Shown here piece after piece: positions 1 through 12,459 of a DNA stretch of 64,000 nt. This DNA comes from Apostichopus japonicus. Its lineage: Eukaryota > Echinodermata > Holothuroidea > Aspidochirotida > Stichopodidae. Location of the stretch: the NCBI RefSeq assembly GCF_037975245.1, contig NC_092580.1, forward strand, positions 19,144,501-19,208,500, written 5' to 3'. The notes under the pieces are model-generated. The model saw only the letters and a program-made list of their open reading frames with translations, did no database searches and was not told where the DNA came from. Position 1 is the first letter of the stretch. Every line of letters starts with the position of its first letter. A program made the position numbers and the translations under genes.

Positions 1-84
1 ATCTCGTTATCTAAACAATTTACTGGAAAATGTCAACTTATAGGGCAAAGTTTTTCTTATGTTGATGACACTTTTAAGCTTCCG
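1..84 (-). mobile_element. End of a TA-flanked MITE (cut by window edge)
   Basis: Same sequence as the right end of the element at 17443-17860. It ends 'ttaagcttccg' followed by a TA dinucleotide. The rest lies left of the window. Confidence 0.7.
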
Positions 85-1052
85 TAGTTATATATTTGCA
101 TATTTGCAACACGTCTTTGACACGGTATAACGGTAATTGATATAGTTTTAATTTCACCTTATGCATGGGTAAACCCGATGCCTTTCAATGGCAAAACAAG
201 TGAGTCAGCCAGCGTGCAACTATCACATGCACCTGTTTCTTTCAAGTTTGCTTTCGTTGCACCTGTTAAATTAAAGTTAGCTTTCGTTGTGTGTGTGTGT
301 GGGGGGGGGGGAGGGAACTTATGGACATGTACCTTTATGGACGGGCTGTGCGCGGATCCAAAATTGTATGAATAAGTTCATCTGTTAAAGTGACTGGACT
401 ATCTAGTCTAATACACATACCTAGTCTAATACACAGGTTAATTCTTCAATGTACGGCCTTTTAAATGACATGTTTGTTACGTATTACCACTTTTTCACAG
501 ACAAATGATTTGAATATATCCAAGGGGGGCTCATTTGTTGGAAATGCTTGGTTAGAGATATTTGAATTTCTAAAACAATGAAATTAAGGTTTGGACTGTG
601 GAGCGGACTTCGATTAGCCTTAAAGGAGCATATGTTACCATATGTTGGTGGTTGCCAGGTAAACTGGAATAGGTAGAAACATTATACTAGGGTTAATTTT
701 GTTGTTGTTGAATATGACATATCAAGACTGAACTAAATTCATCCTTTAAAATAAAAGTATTAAAATTGTAACATTAAAGAATTACTATGAACCAGTAGCA
801 AGTTATATTACCCTTTTACTTACGGGCCTAAATAGGGTATACGTTGCCTAGGTATACTCGGTATTTTAAAATCAATATTTTGTTTTCGTCACACAGAATT
901 ATTAATAACCCACGTTTTTTTTTGGGGGGGGGGAGGGGGTATGATGGAGCTTGTAATGGATGATCAAGTTGTTTAAAGGTAGAGCCACAACATGCATGAG
1001 TGTTTATTTTAATATTTATTTATATTCTGTGATATCAAATACACTTTCACAG

Positions 1053-4000
1053 AAGATCGACAACCTCCAGTTATTTCGAATTGTCCTGCCTCGCCGATTA
1101 CCGTGGTATACGAAGTGGGTCTCACCGGTCATGCCGGCGCGGAATGGGTAGAGCCATCTGCTACGGATAACACAGGAGAAGTTATACTTGTTGAGAGAAC
1201 GGCGTTTCCAGGGGAACCATTATATGTTGACGCACATCCAACATTTGATGTTACATATGCATTTGAGGATCCCTTTCAAAATCGAGCCTACTGCCAGTTC
1301 CAGATTCGATTCGAAGCTGGTAAGTAAAGTGACATTACACCGACGTGTATGGAAGGTGGGGGGGGGGGATGGGGAGTAGGGGACGGGGAATGGATCGGTT
1401 AAGTTCCATTTAAGTATTGAAGTAACAACGATTATTTGACACATCGTCAATGCCATACAGTAATAGAAACTGGCCACCAAGAGTAATCGCACTGATAATC
1501 GATGCAATTGTTCAAATAAGGCCAAATCATTCTTATAGCTACTTTGGTGGAGATGATGAACAAACGATCGCCTATTACAAAATGTGGAATGATAGCTACA
1601 TTTACTTGATCCAGTGGTTCATAATCTTATTTACGAAAAGTTTAAGGGAGGGGAAGTTAAAGGCTAGTAAATCACTTGAAACCCTATTTGTTTGCAAATC
1701 TTAACCGAACATATTAACTCCTCTGTTTTCTAATGAGCTCATTGAGAGAATTAGCAGACCTCTGGGGTGTCAACCGACGGACAAGAGTACACCCCAAAGA
1801 AACTTAAATTTATTCTTAAATACTGCAGTGATGGAGATCAAGGCCACCCTCATGACTCCTCTTCTATCTAATCCTACACAAACAACACCCCCCCCCCGGC
1901 CTCCGTTCCTTCCCTCCACGCCTGATCAACACCAGTACACTGCGGCGTTAACGAACTCACTTCGAATCCGCTCAACAACACTGCTGAAGAGCAACTTTCA
2001 GTTTTGATATATTAAGAGAAACTGCACTTGGTAGAGTTTGATTTGAGAACCAAGTTATTTATTTGGGGTGGGGTGGGGTGATGTGGGGCGGTTAGGGGTA
2101 TTTTAACTGCTACACTTGCTCGTGATCATTATTGTTGTTTTATCTCTCTTCGTCTCTCTCACGCCTTCCCTCTTTTGTAAAGTTGACACTACGCCACCAA
2201 CCATCCATAATTGCCCTAATATAGTCACCAAAGTAATTCCCCTACAGCAGAATGGAACATTCGTGTCGTGGGACGCACTGGAAGTGACGGATAATTCTGA
2301 ACGATTTATTCTACGCATAGAACCAGAAATCCAAAGCAACTATTTCACGACGGGATTAACTGAAGTACAATATATATATACAGATTTAAGCGGCAACTCA
2401 GCTTCATGTTTTGTGAATATTCATGTCATTGAACGTAAGTACATGTATTGCGCATGCGCACAGTGAAATGCTGTGAATGTTGTAGCACATATAAATTGCT
2501 CTCCTACGTATGTAGAGTCACGAGGTTTACTAAATATCTGTCTCAATTTATGAACGATGCTAACAGTAGAAGGAACTAATTTCAGAGGCTTCCTCATCAT
2601 TGATAATAACGTAGCTGTTGGCTAAGTACGGAGACACTGAAATAACTCACCGAAAGTGAGAAACTGACTGGCCAATAATCCCCTACGTTATTCTCTGTGG
2701 AACTGCACGACGTCATGTTTGCATGGTGATAAGAATTTTTAAGGCATAATCTGACTTGATTTCTTGCACCTGGGAACAGAAGAATGGAAGAAATGGCCGT
2801 CACAAAAACAGCGAACTGATCTTGCACAATTCATGAGTGTGCGTGCGTGCGTGGGTGGATGTTTGTGTGCGTGTGTGTGGTGATAGTGCGGTGTCCTTTT
2901 CAATGCATAAGTACACTTTGACGATGCAGCCTAGTGATAGTATTAGTTAATCGCTGAATGCTGGATCAGGCTCCCCCTCCCCTCCCAATGATACATTGAT
3001 TGACGAAGATGTGCATATCCGCTGAGCAAGAAACTTGTGATACTCATTTAGAGTGGCGTAACCAGACATTTCAATCTTGGGGGTACAGGGATGGGGCCAC
3101 ATCACTTAGTTAGGGGGAACAATGTTTATTTGTGAATGCCGTACTGGGGAAGGGGTCTAAGGTGAGGGGTGAGAAATTTTAAGAATAATTAAGGGTCCTT
3201 AGATGCAATCTGGTGCTATATTTTGCAACTTCATGTAACTTTATGTTCAAGAAGTTTCGGGCTTAGTCTGTCCGATATTTATGTTTTTAATTGAGGCAGA
3301 TATAGTTTTGTTTGAGTATTTTTTTTAACACTTCAAGTCGCATCTGGGGGGTAGGGCACGATTGGGGGGGAGGGGACATTCCCCTAAGCCACCCCTTGGC
3401 GACGCCACTGCTCATTCGACTTAACATCGTCTTGATCACACTGTTACTGTCTCGATAGAAGGGTACTGGGATTGAAGGTGACTTGTCTTAAAACAAGTAT
3501 CAGTGATTAACATAAATGATAATCATAATAGAGGGCGACATAATTTTAAAGCTATGTCACATCCGTACATATATGTAGTGAAAGCGACAACAATCCATTT
3601 GACTTCCAACAACATGCTTTATCAAATATGCAAAATTTAGTAGAAGGAAATATTATTAATAATATTATATGTATTAACTCGTTTATCAAATCTATATCTA
3701 TTTTATATATCTACCCCTTTTGGGGGAGAGGGAATGGATTTTAAACTATTGAATAAAAAACATATATAGAAAAGAAGAAACAATCAAACGGTTATACATA
3801 AGGAAAATACAGTGGTGACTTTTGTATCTTAACTGTCATTTTCAGGGGACGTAACACCACCCGATATCACCCATTGTCCAACCTCTATTATCTTTGGTGT
3901 CAAACCTGGTATCATGGAGACCTTTGTTCATTGGGACCCGCCAACGGCCACCGATAATTCCGGAACTGTGTTCACAGAGGTGCACGAAAGAGAAGGAATT

Positions 4001-6916
4001 TACTCAGTTGATACAGTGCTGGTAGTTGTGTACAAGTTTTATGATGCAAATTACAATGAGGCAGTATGCACTTTTCAAGTCAGTGTCGTGGAAGGTGAGA
4101 TAAAAGTAAAAACTTTGAAGGAAGAAAGACATTTTTACGACTCGATTGTGATGATGATGACGATGACTAAAGATGATGATGATGATGACGATGACGATGT
4201 CAATGACGATGACGATAACGATAACGGTGGCGATAATGATGACGAGGACGATGATGATGATAATGATGATTTTCATTTTGATATTTTACAATATTGATTC
4301 GCGTACATGATATATTTATTTTCCTTTCTTATAAATTATTTGCAAACATCATCACAGTCTACCTTTTGTCAATTTCTCGCACCTCCTTAAGAGAGAACAC
4401 TAAGCGAATGTCATCATTGGAAATGTACATGTGTTTACCTTGTCAATGAGACATTGCATTTTCTTCTGGTTACTCTCCAGATGACGAAAACCCCATTATT
4501 GTAGGATGTCCGACAGAAGATATCAGTGACGTCATACGCTCAGATGATAAGAATGCCACTGTTAATTGGATGGATCCTATTGGAGAAGATACTACTTTTA
4601 TCGCAAATGTGATACAGTCTCACTACCCAGGCAACAACTTCCGTGTTGGGAATACCACAGTGGAATATCTGTTCATCGACAGCGCAGGAAATAATGCATC
4701 TTGCAAGTTTAACGTGGTGTTAAAATACGAGCAAACTGAAGGTATGCTGCAGTAATTTATTTTAGGCGTAATCGTCTGCGGATTTTGACCAAGGGTAACG
4801 TACATGGTGGTGACGGATGGAAAGAGGGGGGGGGGGGGAGGTGGTTTCAAGGGTGAAATATGTGAGGGCTTGGATCCAATATCTTGAAGTATTACAATAC
4901 TTGATAACAATAAAACATACAATATGTAATACATAAAGATGGACCGTTCCCCCATCTCATCCATACCTTCAAATTTTCCGCCATGTTCTTGGACATAATG
5001 TATAAGGCCAATTTGATAATTCTGGATTCGCTTCCTTTCATTCAAAGTGTGCAAATTGCCTTGGTATGGCGAGAAATTGGGTATGGTGACATCACTATTA
5101 AAACAAATCTCAACAGTTTTTTTTTCTTCAAAATTGGAGGTTATACTCATTATGAGAGGAATGCCGTGACACATAACTAGAGCTCTCCATATTGGATATA
5201 ACCTACACATGGATTCGTAGAGGGTGTCGTATGTTTGGGTATGGCTTTGACAAAGGCTCATTCTAAGTATGGAAAGTTAACCCTTTTCAAGTCGGTTATG
5301 ATCACATGAAAAATCCGGTTTTCCCGTTGCGGTTGGGAGCCCCCGCCCCACAACCTTTGTATAGAGCTACAGTACGAACACAAACCTTTCGAAAATGATG
5401 GCAATTCTTTGGAATGTAGTATATATACATGAATACTATTAAACACTGGTTTCAGGCGCGTAGCCAAGGGGGTGGCGAAGGGGGCAACCGACCCATCCCC
5501 CTTTGAACATATTTTTTTATATTTCTTTTATGATATCCCTAGTGTCATATCCAAGTTCATGAGTATTCATATGTTGTCCGGTAAACAATTCCAATCATAC
5601 ATCATTCAATGTAGCGAATGACTTGGAGTTGATTGAGGAGTGAGAAAATATAGAGAATGTAATTCGTTACACACGTATACTCTTGCTGTCGTACTTACTT
5701 ACGTACATGTACATCCTACCGTCTAACGGTGTATTGCGAGAACTGCTATTTCGGGAGCCTAACCAATTGTTCGCCTGTGCATTAATACTAATACTACAAA
5801 TAAACCATCCGATATAATACCTATTAATTGCAAAATAGAAAATGCTTAGATGCAACTTACAAGGCCTGGGAAGTGCCATTTCCAGCGATCTGGGAGGCAT
5901 TTTCGGCCAAAACTTTCTTGTACGCTTCGCGCCAATAAGGCGCTACGCTACGCCTAGATAGTTTGCCTGCAGGCTTCCGCCCCTGCCTTGGAAAATCCTC
6001 GCTACGCGCCTGACTGGTTCAAACAATGCTCCTCTCCTCTTGGATAGTTTTACAGCAGAAGATCCTTAAGGACTAATTCAATCAGCTGGAATGTGTTTCT
6101 TGTGATGGACAAAAGATCTGGTAATTTTTTCAATAAGAAAAACCAACAAAAGTCTTACAAAATGAGAGCCTACGGACCACTCGCATCCCCATTGTCCCGC
6201 TACATTGGGACTTTTTTATGGAAAAGGTCGCCCAGGAAAGAACCTGGGCACGAAAACCAAACTACCAAAACGACTGATCCGCTTTCAGCCCTAGTCCCCT
6301 TGCATCGGGACTGTGGCTGTGTGATCATCATCGGGTGTGCATCACCATTCCCCTCGAAAGGGAACAGATATTACACATGATCTTAGCTAAAAGGCCGAGA
6401 AGGTCACATTGGGACTGTAACCAAGTGGTGTTTTGTCTAGTGTATTGTAGCACGATTTCCTTGAAAGGAACGTGTATTTCACATGATTTGAAATAGGAAA
6501 GGTCGATAGTGGAGGCGACTGTAGTTCAAATCATGTATCCTGACCTTGATGGTCCATGAAAGGACAAATACTACATTATCATGAAGGCAAAAGACCGTTC
6601 AGGGAATTTCACTCTTAATGGAATATATGAATATGTATAATAGGTTGTCTTCTTCTTTTTTCTTGCAGTTTCATCTGGAAATGATATCATCATCATAGTT
6701 TTGATCGTCTGTCTGACAGTAGTTATCGTCGTTGTCGTTTTGGTTCTTGCTTTCGTCATTAACTTACGTCATAGCAAGGAAGTCAACACCCCTCGGCCTA
6801 ATTCTAAACTTCCGGCAACACCAGGCATTCCCAATGAAAGCTACACAGCTCTTTCTGCAAGACGGCCACTACCACCATCCGACAATGCAGGCTACTTAAC
6901 TCCGAGTCCCAACTGA
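1053..6916 (+). CDS. HYR-domain single-pass membrane protein, copy 1 (5' end outside window)
   Basis: Five exons, all joined in phase 1: 1053-1319, 2183-2434, 3846-4094, 4481-4741 and 6669-6916 (TGA at 6914). The first four each encode one HYR (hyalin repeat) domain, an extracellular Ig-like fold used in adhesion. They show the family marks: a 'PP.I..CP' start, a central 'W..P.ATDNSG'-type motif and a closing 'D..GN.A.C.F' strand, for example TTPPTIHNCP and TDLSGNSASC. The last exon encodes a hydrophobic membrane segment (DIIIIVLIVC and following) and a 50-residue cytoplasmic tail with two NxxY motifs (NESY, NAGY) and a YTAL motif. Signal-peptide and first HYR exons are presumably left of the window, as in the complete paralogue at 15191. 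The ligand is unknown. Introns carry MITEs and a GAT/GAC microsatellite. Confidence 0.88.
3051..3410. mobile_element. MITE, hAT-like, in HYR gene intron (copy 1)
   Basis: Ends in short inverted repeats (gagtggcgt at left, gacgccactg at right) and is G-rich inside. Flanks 'ctcattta' and 'ctcattcg' look like a decayed 8-bp target duplication. The same insertion is at 20822-21183, so it predates the segmental duplication. Confidence 0.6.
4149..4290. repeat. GAT/GAC trinucleotide microsatellite
   Basis: Runs of gatgat and gatgac about 55 bases after the splice donor of the third HYR exon present here. The tract is shorter in the paralogue (about 21924-22016). It produces spurious Asp-rich and Met-rich reading frames. 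Confidence 0.9.
5453..6012. mobile_element. MITE, hAT-like, last intron (copy 1, with extra 300 bp)
   Basis: Inverted ends 'caggcgcgtagcca' and 'gctacgcgcctg', flanked by 'actggttt' and 'actggttc' (7 of 8 bases), an 8-bp duplication typical of hAT superfamily elements. About 300 bp at 5520-5833 are missing from copy 2 (23543-23775), either a later insertion here or an internal deletion there. Confidence 0.75.
6213..6405 (-). mobile_element. Retroelement with a U2 snRNA-derived head
   Basis: Read on the minus strand from 6405, the first ~45 bases follow the 5' end of U2 snRNA (CTTCTCGGCCTTTTAGCTAA, then GATCATGTGTAATATCTGTTC; canonical U2 has GGC for AGC, AAG for ATG and GTAG for GTAA). About 145 bp of unrelated body follow, including a perfect 7-bp hairpin (gcccagg/cctgggc), then a short A tail. 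It is flanked by a perfect 11-bp direct repeat, acattgggact (6202-6212 and 6406-6416). The paralogous site near 23965 has a single acattgggact and no insert, so this is a true insertion. The layout matches snRNA-headed SINEs (SINEU class). Confidence 0.8.
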
Positions 6917-7080
6917 TCCAACCCGGGAGGCCCGGGTGGAGGCTGGAAGTTTTTTCATTGTTCTGGATTTTCCTTCTCATTACGTTTTCAATTATATATA
7001 TTCATTCGCGTTTGTCGTTTACCTCCATTTCATAACATAAAGTCGGTTCAAAATATCTCTTTCAAGATCCCGCTTTAGGA

Positions 7081-7104
7081 ATATATATATATATATATAT
7101 ATAT
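7081..7104. repeat. (TA)n microsatellite in 3' flank
   Basis: Pure AT dinucleotide tract after the HYR gene. In copy 2 (about 24664-24750) it has become (TA)n blocks separated by 'ggctata'. Confidence 0.9.
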
Positions 7105-7396
7105 CTTTTATCTTATATCTCATATCTCACTACGATTTCCAATTATATACATATTCATTTGCCTTTGTCGTTTACCTCCATTTCATTAACTAAGTCGGTT
7201 CAAAGTATCTCTTTCAAGATCCGGCTTTAGGAATCACAAATGATTTTCGAGTTGGTAAGCATCATGTTTGATCTATAGAGTAAGGCTCATATGTCACCAA
7301 AACAGAAGTAGTATTCTTAGATACAGGTGAACAACGATCGCCTTCAGTGGAATTACGACCTTCCTTATCGGTTTCGAACCTCTGGACATATAATCA

Positions 7397-7467
7397 GCGT
7401 CCATAGTCTAATTGTTAGGGTGTCCGCTTATAAAGCGGGAGGCCCGGGTTCGAATCCCGGTGGAAGC
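7397..7467 (+). tRNA. tRNA-like sequence, anticodon loop ATA (probably a pseudogene)
   Basis: 71 bases fold as a tRNA: a 7-bp acceptor stem with one mismatch, a D arm of Glu/Asp type, a 5-bp anticodon stem (TCCGC/GCGGG) with loop TTATAAA, and a perfect T arm with B box GGTTCGAATCC. The anticodon would be AUA, which animals do not normally use for tyrosine, and no oligo-T terminator follows closely. A degenerate tRNA copy or SINE head is likelier than a working gene. Confidence 0.4.
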
Positions 7468-7940
7468 AATAGCTAAAACAATAATAGTAACACTGGAATC
7501 AATCTTTAATCTTTGTGATTGGTTCATTACGTTCACAGATAATTCTCTTGGGGGACTGTCTGCTGTAAGATAAATAAGAAACCAAAGGTCACATTTTTTA
7601 AATCTCATTATGAAAGGAATATTTCAACCCTTTTTTTTAAATACACTAAAAAACTGAAGCTGTGATATCCTTTTATTGCAATAATTTGTCAAAACAGATG
7701 TTATGAAATATATATCTTTGAGCAAGTTTGTTACGTTTGAAACACAAAATATAAACATATATATGGCTAATCCTATTACATACTCAGCCTTCTTTTGCTT
7801 ATCAGAATGAATGCAAAAGGTATTTAATCAACAGTTTCAGAGTCATCCCACCCTTTCAGACAAGAACAGTTCGAGCAGAACTTTGAATGAGTCAGTAACT
7901 GAATCTGGAATTTGAGTACACAACCAGCTGCCCAACAGTT

Positions 7941-9032
7941 GATACTACGTTGATCACAGATGTATGAAAAATCACTTTCAGTTTTTTAGGTATGCTTTGC
8001 CCAGTGCGATAAATCACACTTCTCAGTCATGTGAGGCGCGGTGGGCTTGGATTGTACTTTCACACGGTCTGTCAGCTACACAACCTTTAATAATACAACA
8101 AAATACTAACTGTAAGTCTTTAACTTTTGTAGTTCTACTTCTGTAACAGCAAATTCAGACCTCATTTGTCACTTTTGAAAACTTTCAATGATGGATCCAA
8201 AAACTACACAAGTGTATCAGCCTAAACAGTTCCCAGATTATAGTCTTGTGCACAAATTGGTTTATCATTAATACTCCCTGGTAAATTGTGTTTTTTTTTT
8301 CCTTCTTCATTTGGGTATATTATTCTATGGTGCAGGTTAATGTACTGAATAAACATGAGTTGCAAGGAAGACAAAATGTATCGTTCTCCAAGTTATGTGT
8401 GGCTAATGGAAGTAGAGTATACCTGGCATTCATATGCTCCTTTTGTTTTGTTTACAATAAATACTACAAAAATCTTGCTGTAAACATTTTGGATTTTCTT
8501 CACTTGTTAAACTGTTTTTACATATTGGTCACAAACAGTATAACAAAACTAATGACATATTGGCTTCAATCCTGTAAAGGCAAGCTAGTGAGAATTGAGA
8601 ATACTTGGAATTACTTTCACTGTAATCACCAATCAACAGTTTCTTAAACCATTTTCTGGGGATGTAATTTATGATGTTTCCATTCTTGAATGCTATGCTC
8701 CTGCTTCTTGAAGCTTTTGAAAAGCTGTCAGGTGAAAATTGGATAACCAGAAACTAATTGAATATTTTGTCTGTTCATCTTTATGTTCTTTCACAGATTA
8801 ATGTCACTTTTTTATGATTTTTATGCCTGTTTGTGTAATAGGTTTTGCAAAAGATAGGACATAATATCCATCATCCCAACAATGGACTCTGCTTTTTCTG
8901 TAACTATCTACGCTCACTGCGTTTCACTGGGAACGGACGATTCATCTCAAATGACCTTTGGCAGCATCTAATTACCATTTCATTATTTTGGCATTTATTG
9001 TCATATCCTCATGACAAACATAATTTATATCT

Positions 9033-9064
<32 letters not shown>

Positions 9065-9359
9065 CACATATATACATTATATATATATATATATATATAT
9101 ATTAGATATAAATTATGTTTGTCATATATATATATATATATATACCCTCCATTTAGTTTACCCTCCATTAAGTTCATCAAAGCAGATACCCTAGATCTGT
9201 CTTGTCAGACAACTTTTACTCCTTAAAAACCAAAAATACTTCCTCGCAAAACAACAGAAGTAAATTTCAGAAAGGTCATCCAAAATGTTCATCTTCTAGA
9301 GGTTTCATGGGCCTACTGTTACACTTTGTTCTTTAAATTTTATTTATAAGTTTACTCAC
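7941..9359. other. Non-coding stretch
   Basis: No supported gene. Mostly AT-rich unique sequence. It contains the palindromic (TA)n structure at 9011-9125, listed separately. Confidence 0.6.
9011..9125. repeat. Perfect 25-bp inverted repeat around a (TA)n core
   Basis: Arms 9011-9035 (starting atgacaaacataattt) and 9101-9125 are exact reverse complements, separated by 65 bp of TA-rich sequence. This can form a long hairpin or cruciform. Confidence 0.9.
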
Positions 9360-9497
9360 CTTTTCGGCTAAAACATCAACTGCAGCCTCATTGATCGTCA
9401 CCTCATCACAGTTCTCTGCATTAAACTGACTGGATTCCCTAATTGGTAGAGGCAACTTATCAGTTCCATTTAAGCTCATCAGCATGCTGATAAACAT
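9360..9497 (-). pseudogene. First exon resembling queuosine salvage protein QNG1 (rest missing)
   Basis: Minus-strand exon with an ATG at 9497 (in-frame ATGs also at 9485 and 9479) and a good donor GTGAGT after 9360; 46 codons, phase 0. The segment PIRESSQFNAENCDEVTI followed by NEAAVDVLAE resembles the N-terminus of QNG1 (DUF2419, queuosine 5'-phosphate N-glycosylase), which begins with a 'PRESA.F.AE' type motif. QNG1 releases queuine from queuosine nucleotides for tRNA modification. No following exon is visible at lower coordinates; the sequence there is the HYR gene's 3' flank. It may be the orphan first exon of a gene broken by the segmental duplication, or the gene may continue beyond the HYR copy. 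The family match is from memory and moderate. Confidence 0.5.
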
Positions 9498-10768
9498 GTC
9501 AGTCAAACGACAATTAACAACTGTTCACAGGCAACAAATTGACAAATTTAGCTAATTGTCCTGTTAAGTTCAAGAAAATATAATACTTTTGCCTTATTAT
9601 GACAAAGCAACATTAGTCAGTTCAAACTGGACGACAAGTTTGACAAAAGTATCTTTTACAAGCTTAGACATTGTACTAAAAATTTAATGAAAAAATTCTG
9701 TAGAAGTATATATGTTACTAATGGTGGCATATATTATGGCACAGTCTAAGAGTGGAATGTACAGTCTCTGAAATAATACTCGTGTTCAGCTTCTATGGAG
9801 TTAGGCCATAAATACAGTCCTAACCATATTCAGTGAAACAAGGTAGACACAAGAAATTTTACTAGATACTTTGCGGCTATAGGTTGCAAATTGAATTGTT
9901 TGTTCCCATTATTTTTGTGTAAAACACTTTAAGACACCAACTAGTGCTGTTCAAGTGACTCTCATTTTGCATTTATTGCTATGGTAAAGTGGCCAAAGTG
10001 GTAGGATTAAAAGCTTCCATGCTACTTAGCCTGCAGGTGAAAGTATGATGACTGTAACTAGTGTAACAGGAATGATTTAGGCCTGTCATGAATCATCTTC
10101 CTCCGTCAATAACGATTGTTTTTGACATAAAATTTTTACGTTTTACATATTTTTTGGCGTATTCAACGTGCCAAATATCAACTTATTCTAGGTCTAACGT
10201 CACAAGACGTTATTTCTGACAAAAGTTTGAAAGGCTAAGCCTTTTGGGAGGTTCTGGATGCTTGCAGACATTTTAACAGGGTTGTCCTAGACAGTAGGTA
10301 CGTAACCCACAATCCCGTTCTAAGTTACATATTACCTAGCTTCTTTATACATGAGCGAAGCAATGACCCGCACTTGCCAACCGCACAATTAATTTTTGTG
10401 GTGCCAACAGTAACTTTAGAATAGATAACACTTTCGATCTGCCCGGAACGTGTCGAACTAATAACATACTCAGTCTTCCATGGTGACGTCTAAAATATGC
10501 CCCGCCCATAGGAACATACGTTCATCACAGCTTTTTCCTTACTTGGGGTGTCTGTAATAGTCCCATAATAGTCCCACAGTACAGTTTCATATTACAAGGC
10601 GGGGCTTAAGAGGTATGGAACACTCATAGTTTATCTTCCGACTGCGCACATTTCAAACCATTACGTGCAACCTGCTGCCTGGAAGGTTGCACATAATTAA
10701 CTAACAACGTTATGCAAGTAAAAAAACTTTACCATTGCCTAAGGGACAAGTGTAATGAATGCTCGTCT
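9498..10768. other. Non-coding stretch
   Basis: AT-rich, no exon or repeat I can support. Confidence 0.5.
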
Positions 10769-11176
10769 ATGGTAGGCCATACGGCAAATAATTGCTGATT
10801 TAATGTCCGTATGAACTAAAATTATTACCGGTATCAATTCTATTTATAACCGGCATTAATTCTCAGCCAATCACCATGTAGCTTCATATGCCGGTATTAA
10901 ATATTATTAAAACCGGCATTAAATATAATTAATACCGGCATTAAATAAAATTAATACCGGCTTTAAATAAAATTAAAACCGGCATTAAATAGACCCAATC
11001 ACATTAGCGAATTTTGAAGCTGTTATCATGCTCTGAGCTAGTGTTAATCCCTCTTGCTGTAGCGTGAATGCAGCGCAGTTATTTCTGCTGTAGAAACAGG
11101 GGTAGGAGCCGGGGCACTGGGGACACGTGCCCCCCCCCCATTTTCTTCCAAATAGCAAATGTGCCCTACTTGCAAG

Positions 11177-12459
11177 CAGGGACGTCGCTAGAGGGGGTGT
11201 TGTGGGGTGTCTCACCCCCCCCCCCAATCTTGGTAAAACTGACGATAGCTGTAAAACTAGAGTGTGACAGTCGGAATATCCGACTGCCGCACTCTTATTT
11301 ACCTAGGCCTATTCCGATATTCTTGTGATTGTGAATGACCTAAAAATTTCGGTCAAATTGACCTTTAATCAGTCATATTTACCACGTTTTCCTTGCCACT
11401 TTGAGAAATTGTATCTCAAGATCCTTATACTTCACCGTGATTTCTTCGAATTCTCTAAAAAAAAATGCCTAATAGAACTACTGTACAATGTTCGCCAGCT
11501 TCAATTCGGTTATTTATGTACTAATTTTGCTATTGGGTGGGGTGACACTGTTCGCTAGCTTCAAGTAAGTTCAGGATATATAGGTCTAATGTCTCTATGG
11601 AATACAGTAAAAAGCTCAATGCTAATCTACGGAAGCTTAAAAGTGCCATCAACAACCTTGCCCTATTAGTTGACATTTTTCAGTAAATTATTTAGATAAC
11701 AAGATAAAATCTTATCAAGAATCAGCAAAATGTTGGATTACTCAGTTGCATTAACTGAGCAATTGATCAATTTTCTGCAAAATGTTTAACTGACAACTTA
11801 TCATATCTCATCATTTGGACATTTTTCTGCAAAATGTTTAATTGACAACTAAGCATATCTCGTTAATTGGACATTTTTCTGCAAAATGTTCAATTGTTCA
11901 CTTCATTCCATCTGAGCAATTGAAAATTGTCTGCAAAATGTTTAATTGACAACTTATCTTATCTCGTCAATTCAACACTTTTCTTCCAAAAGTTCAATTG
12001 TTCTTTTCATTCTAACTGAGCAAATGGAAAATTGTCTGCAAAATGTTTAATTGACAACTTATCGTAACTCGTCAATTCAACATTTTTCTGCCAAAAGTTC
12101 AATTGTTCACTCATTCCAATTGAGCAATTGAAAAATTTTCTGGAAAATGTTTAATTGACAACTTACCTTATCTCGTCAACTCAACATTTTTCTGCAAAAT
12201 GTTTAATAACCAGAGTGATTAATAAGTTTGTGAAGTGAGGGCCAGTGGTACAAATATATCGAAAAAAGTTGAAAAGTGCAGTCGCGAAAGATGGGGTGTC
12301 TGACTGACATGACCGTATCGATGACGAGTTGCGCGGGGAGGGGGGGGGGAGGGTTGGTACAAGGCAGCAGTCTGAATTTTCTGGCTCCATAAGCCATCCA
12401 GTTGGAATTTCAGCCACTACCCCCCTCCCCCCAATCATCAGGCCTTAGCTACGTCCCAG
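11177..12459. mobile_element. hAT-like element nested inside the previous MITE
   Basis: Ends 'cagggacgtcgctag' and 'ttagctacgtcccag' are inverted repeats (12 of 15 bases), flanked by a perfect 8-bp duplication, cttgcaag (11169-11176 and 12460-12467). Most of its interior is the ~104-bp subrepeat array at 11630-12211. Confidence 0.8.
11630..12211 (+). mobile_element. TA-flanked MITE arm with ~104-bp subrepeats
   Basis: Starts 'cggaagcttaaaagtgcca' directly after TA, like the termini of the element at 17443-17860. It contains at least four ~104-bp subrepeats anchored on 'tttaattgacaactta'. The other inverted end is missing, so the copy is one-ended. Confidence 0.7.

Larger units (their letters stand above)
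1..7940. repeat. Segmental duplication, copy 1
   Basis: Base-for-base similar to 17777-25587, including coding exons, introns, MITEs and 3' flank. The right junction is sharp: both copies share the sequence up to 'cagctgcccaacagtt' and then diverge at 7941 and 25588. The left end lies outside the window. Copy-specific indels are at about 5520-5833 (extra in copy 1), 6213-6416 (U2-headed insertion, copy 1 only) and about 23060-23440 (different sequence in copy 2). Confidence 0.95.

Noticed and set aside
1450-1704. 84-aa ORF in the HYR gene intron, partly kept in copy 2
   Set aside because: Its similarity is explained by the segmental duplication; it is shortened in copy 2 and does not fit the phase-1 HYR exon pattern.
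8288-8647. 119-aa plus-strand ORF
   Set aside because: AT-rich, no domain, no splice context; composition is that of random AT-rich sequence.
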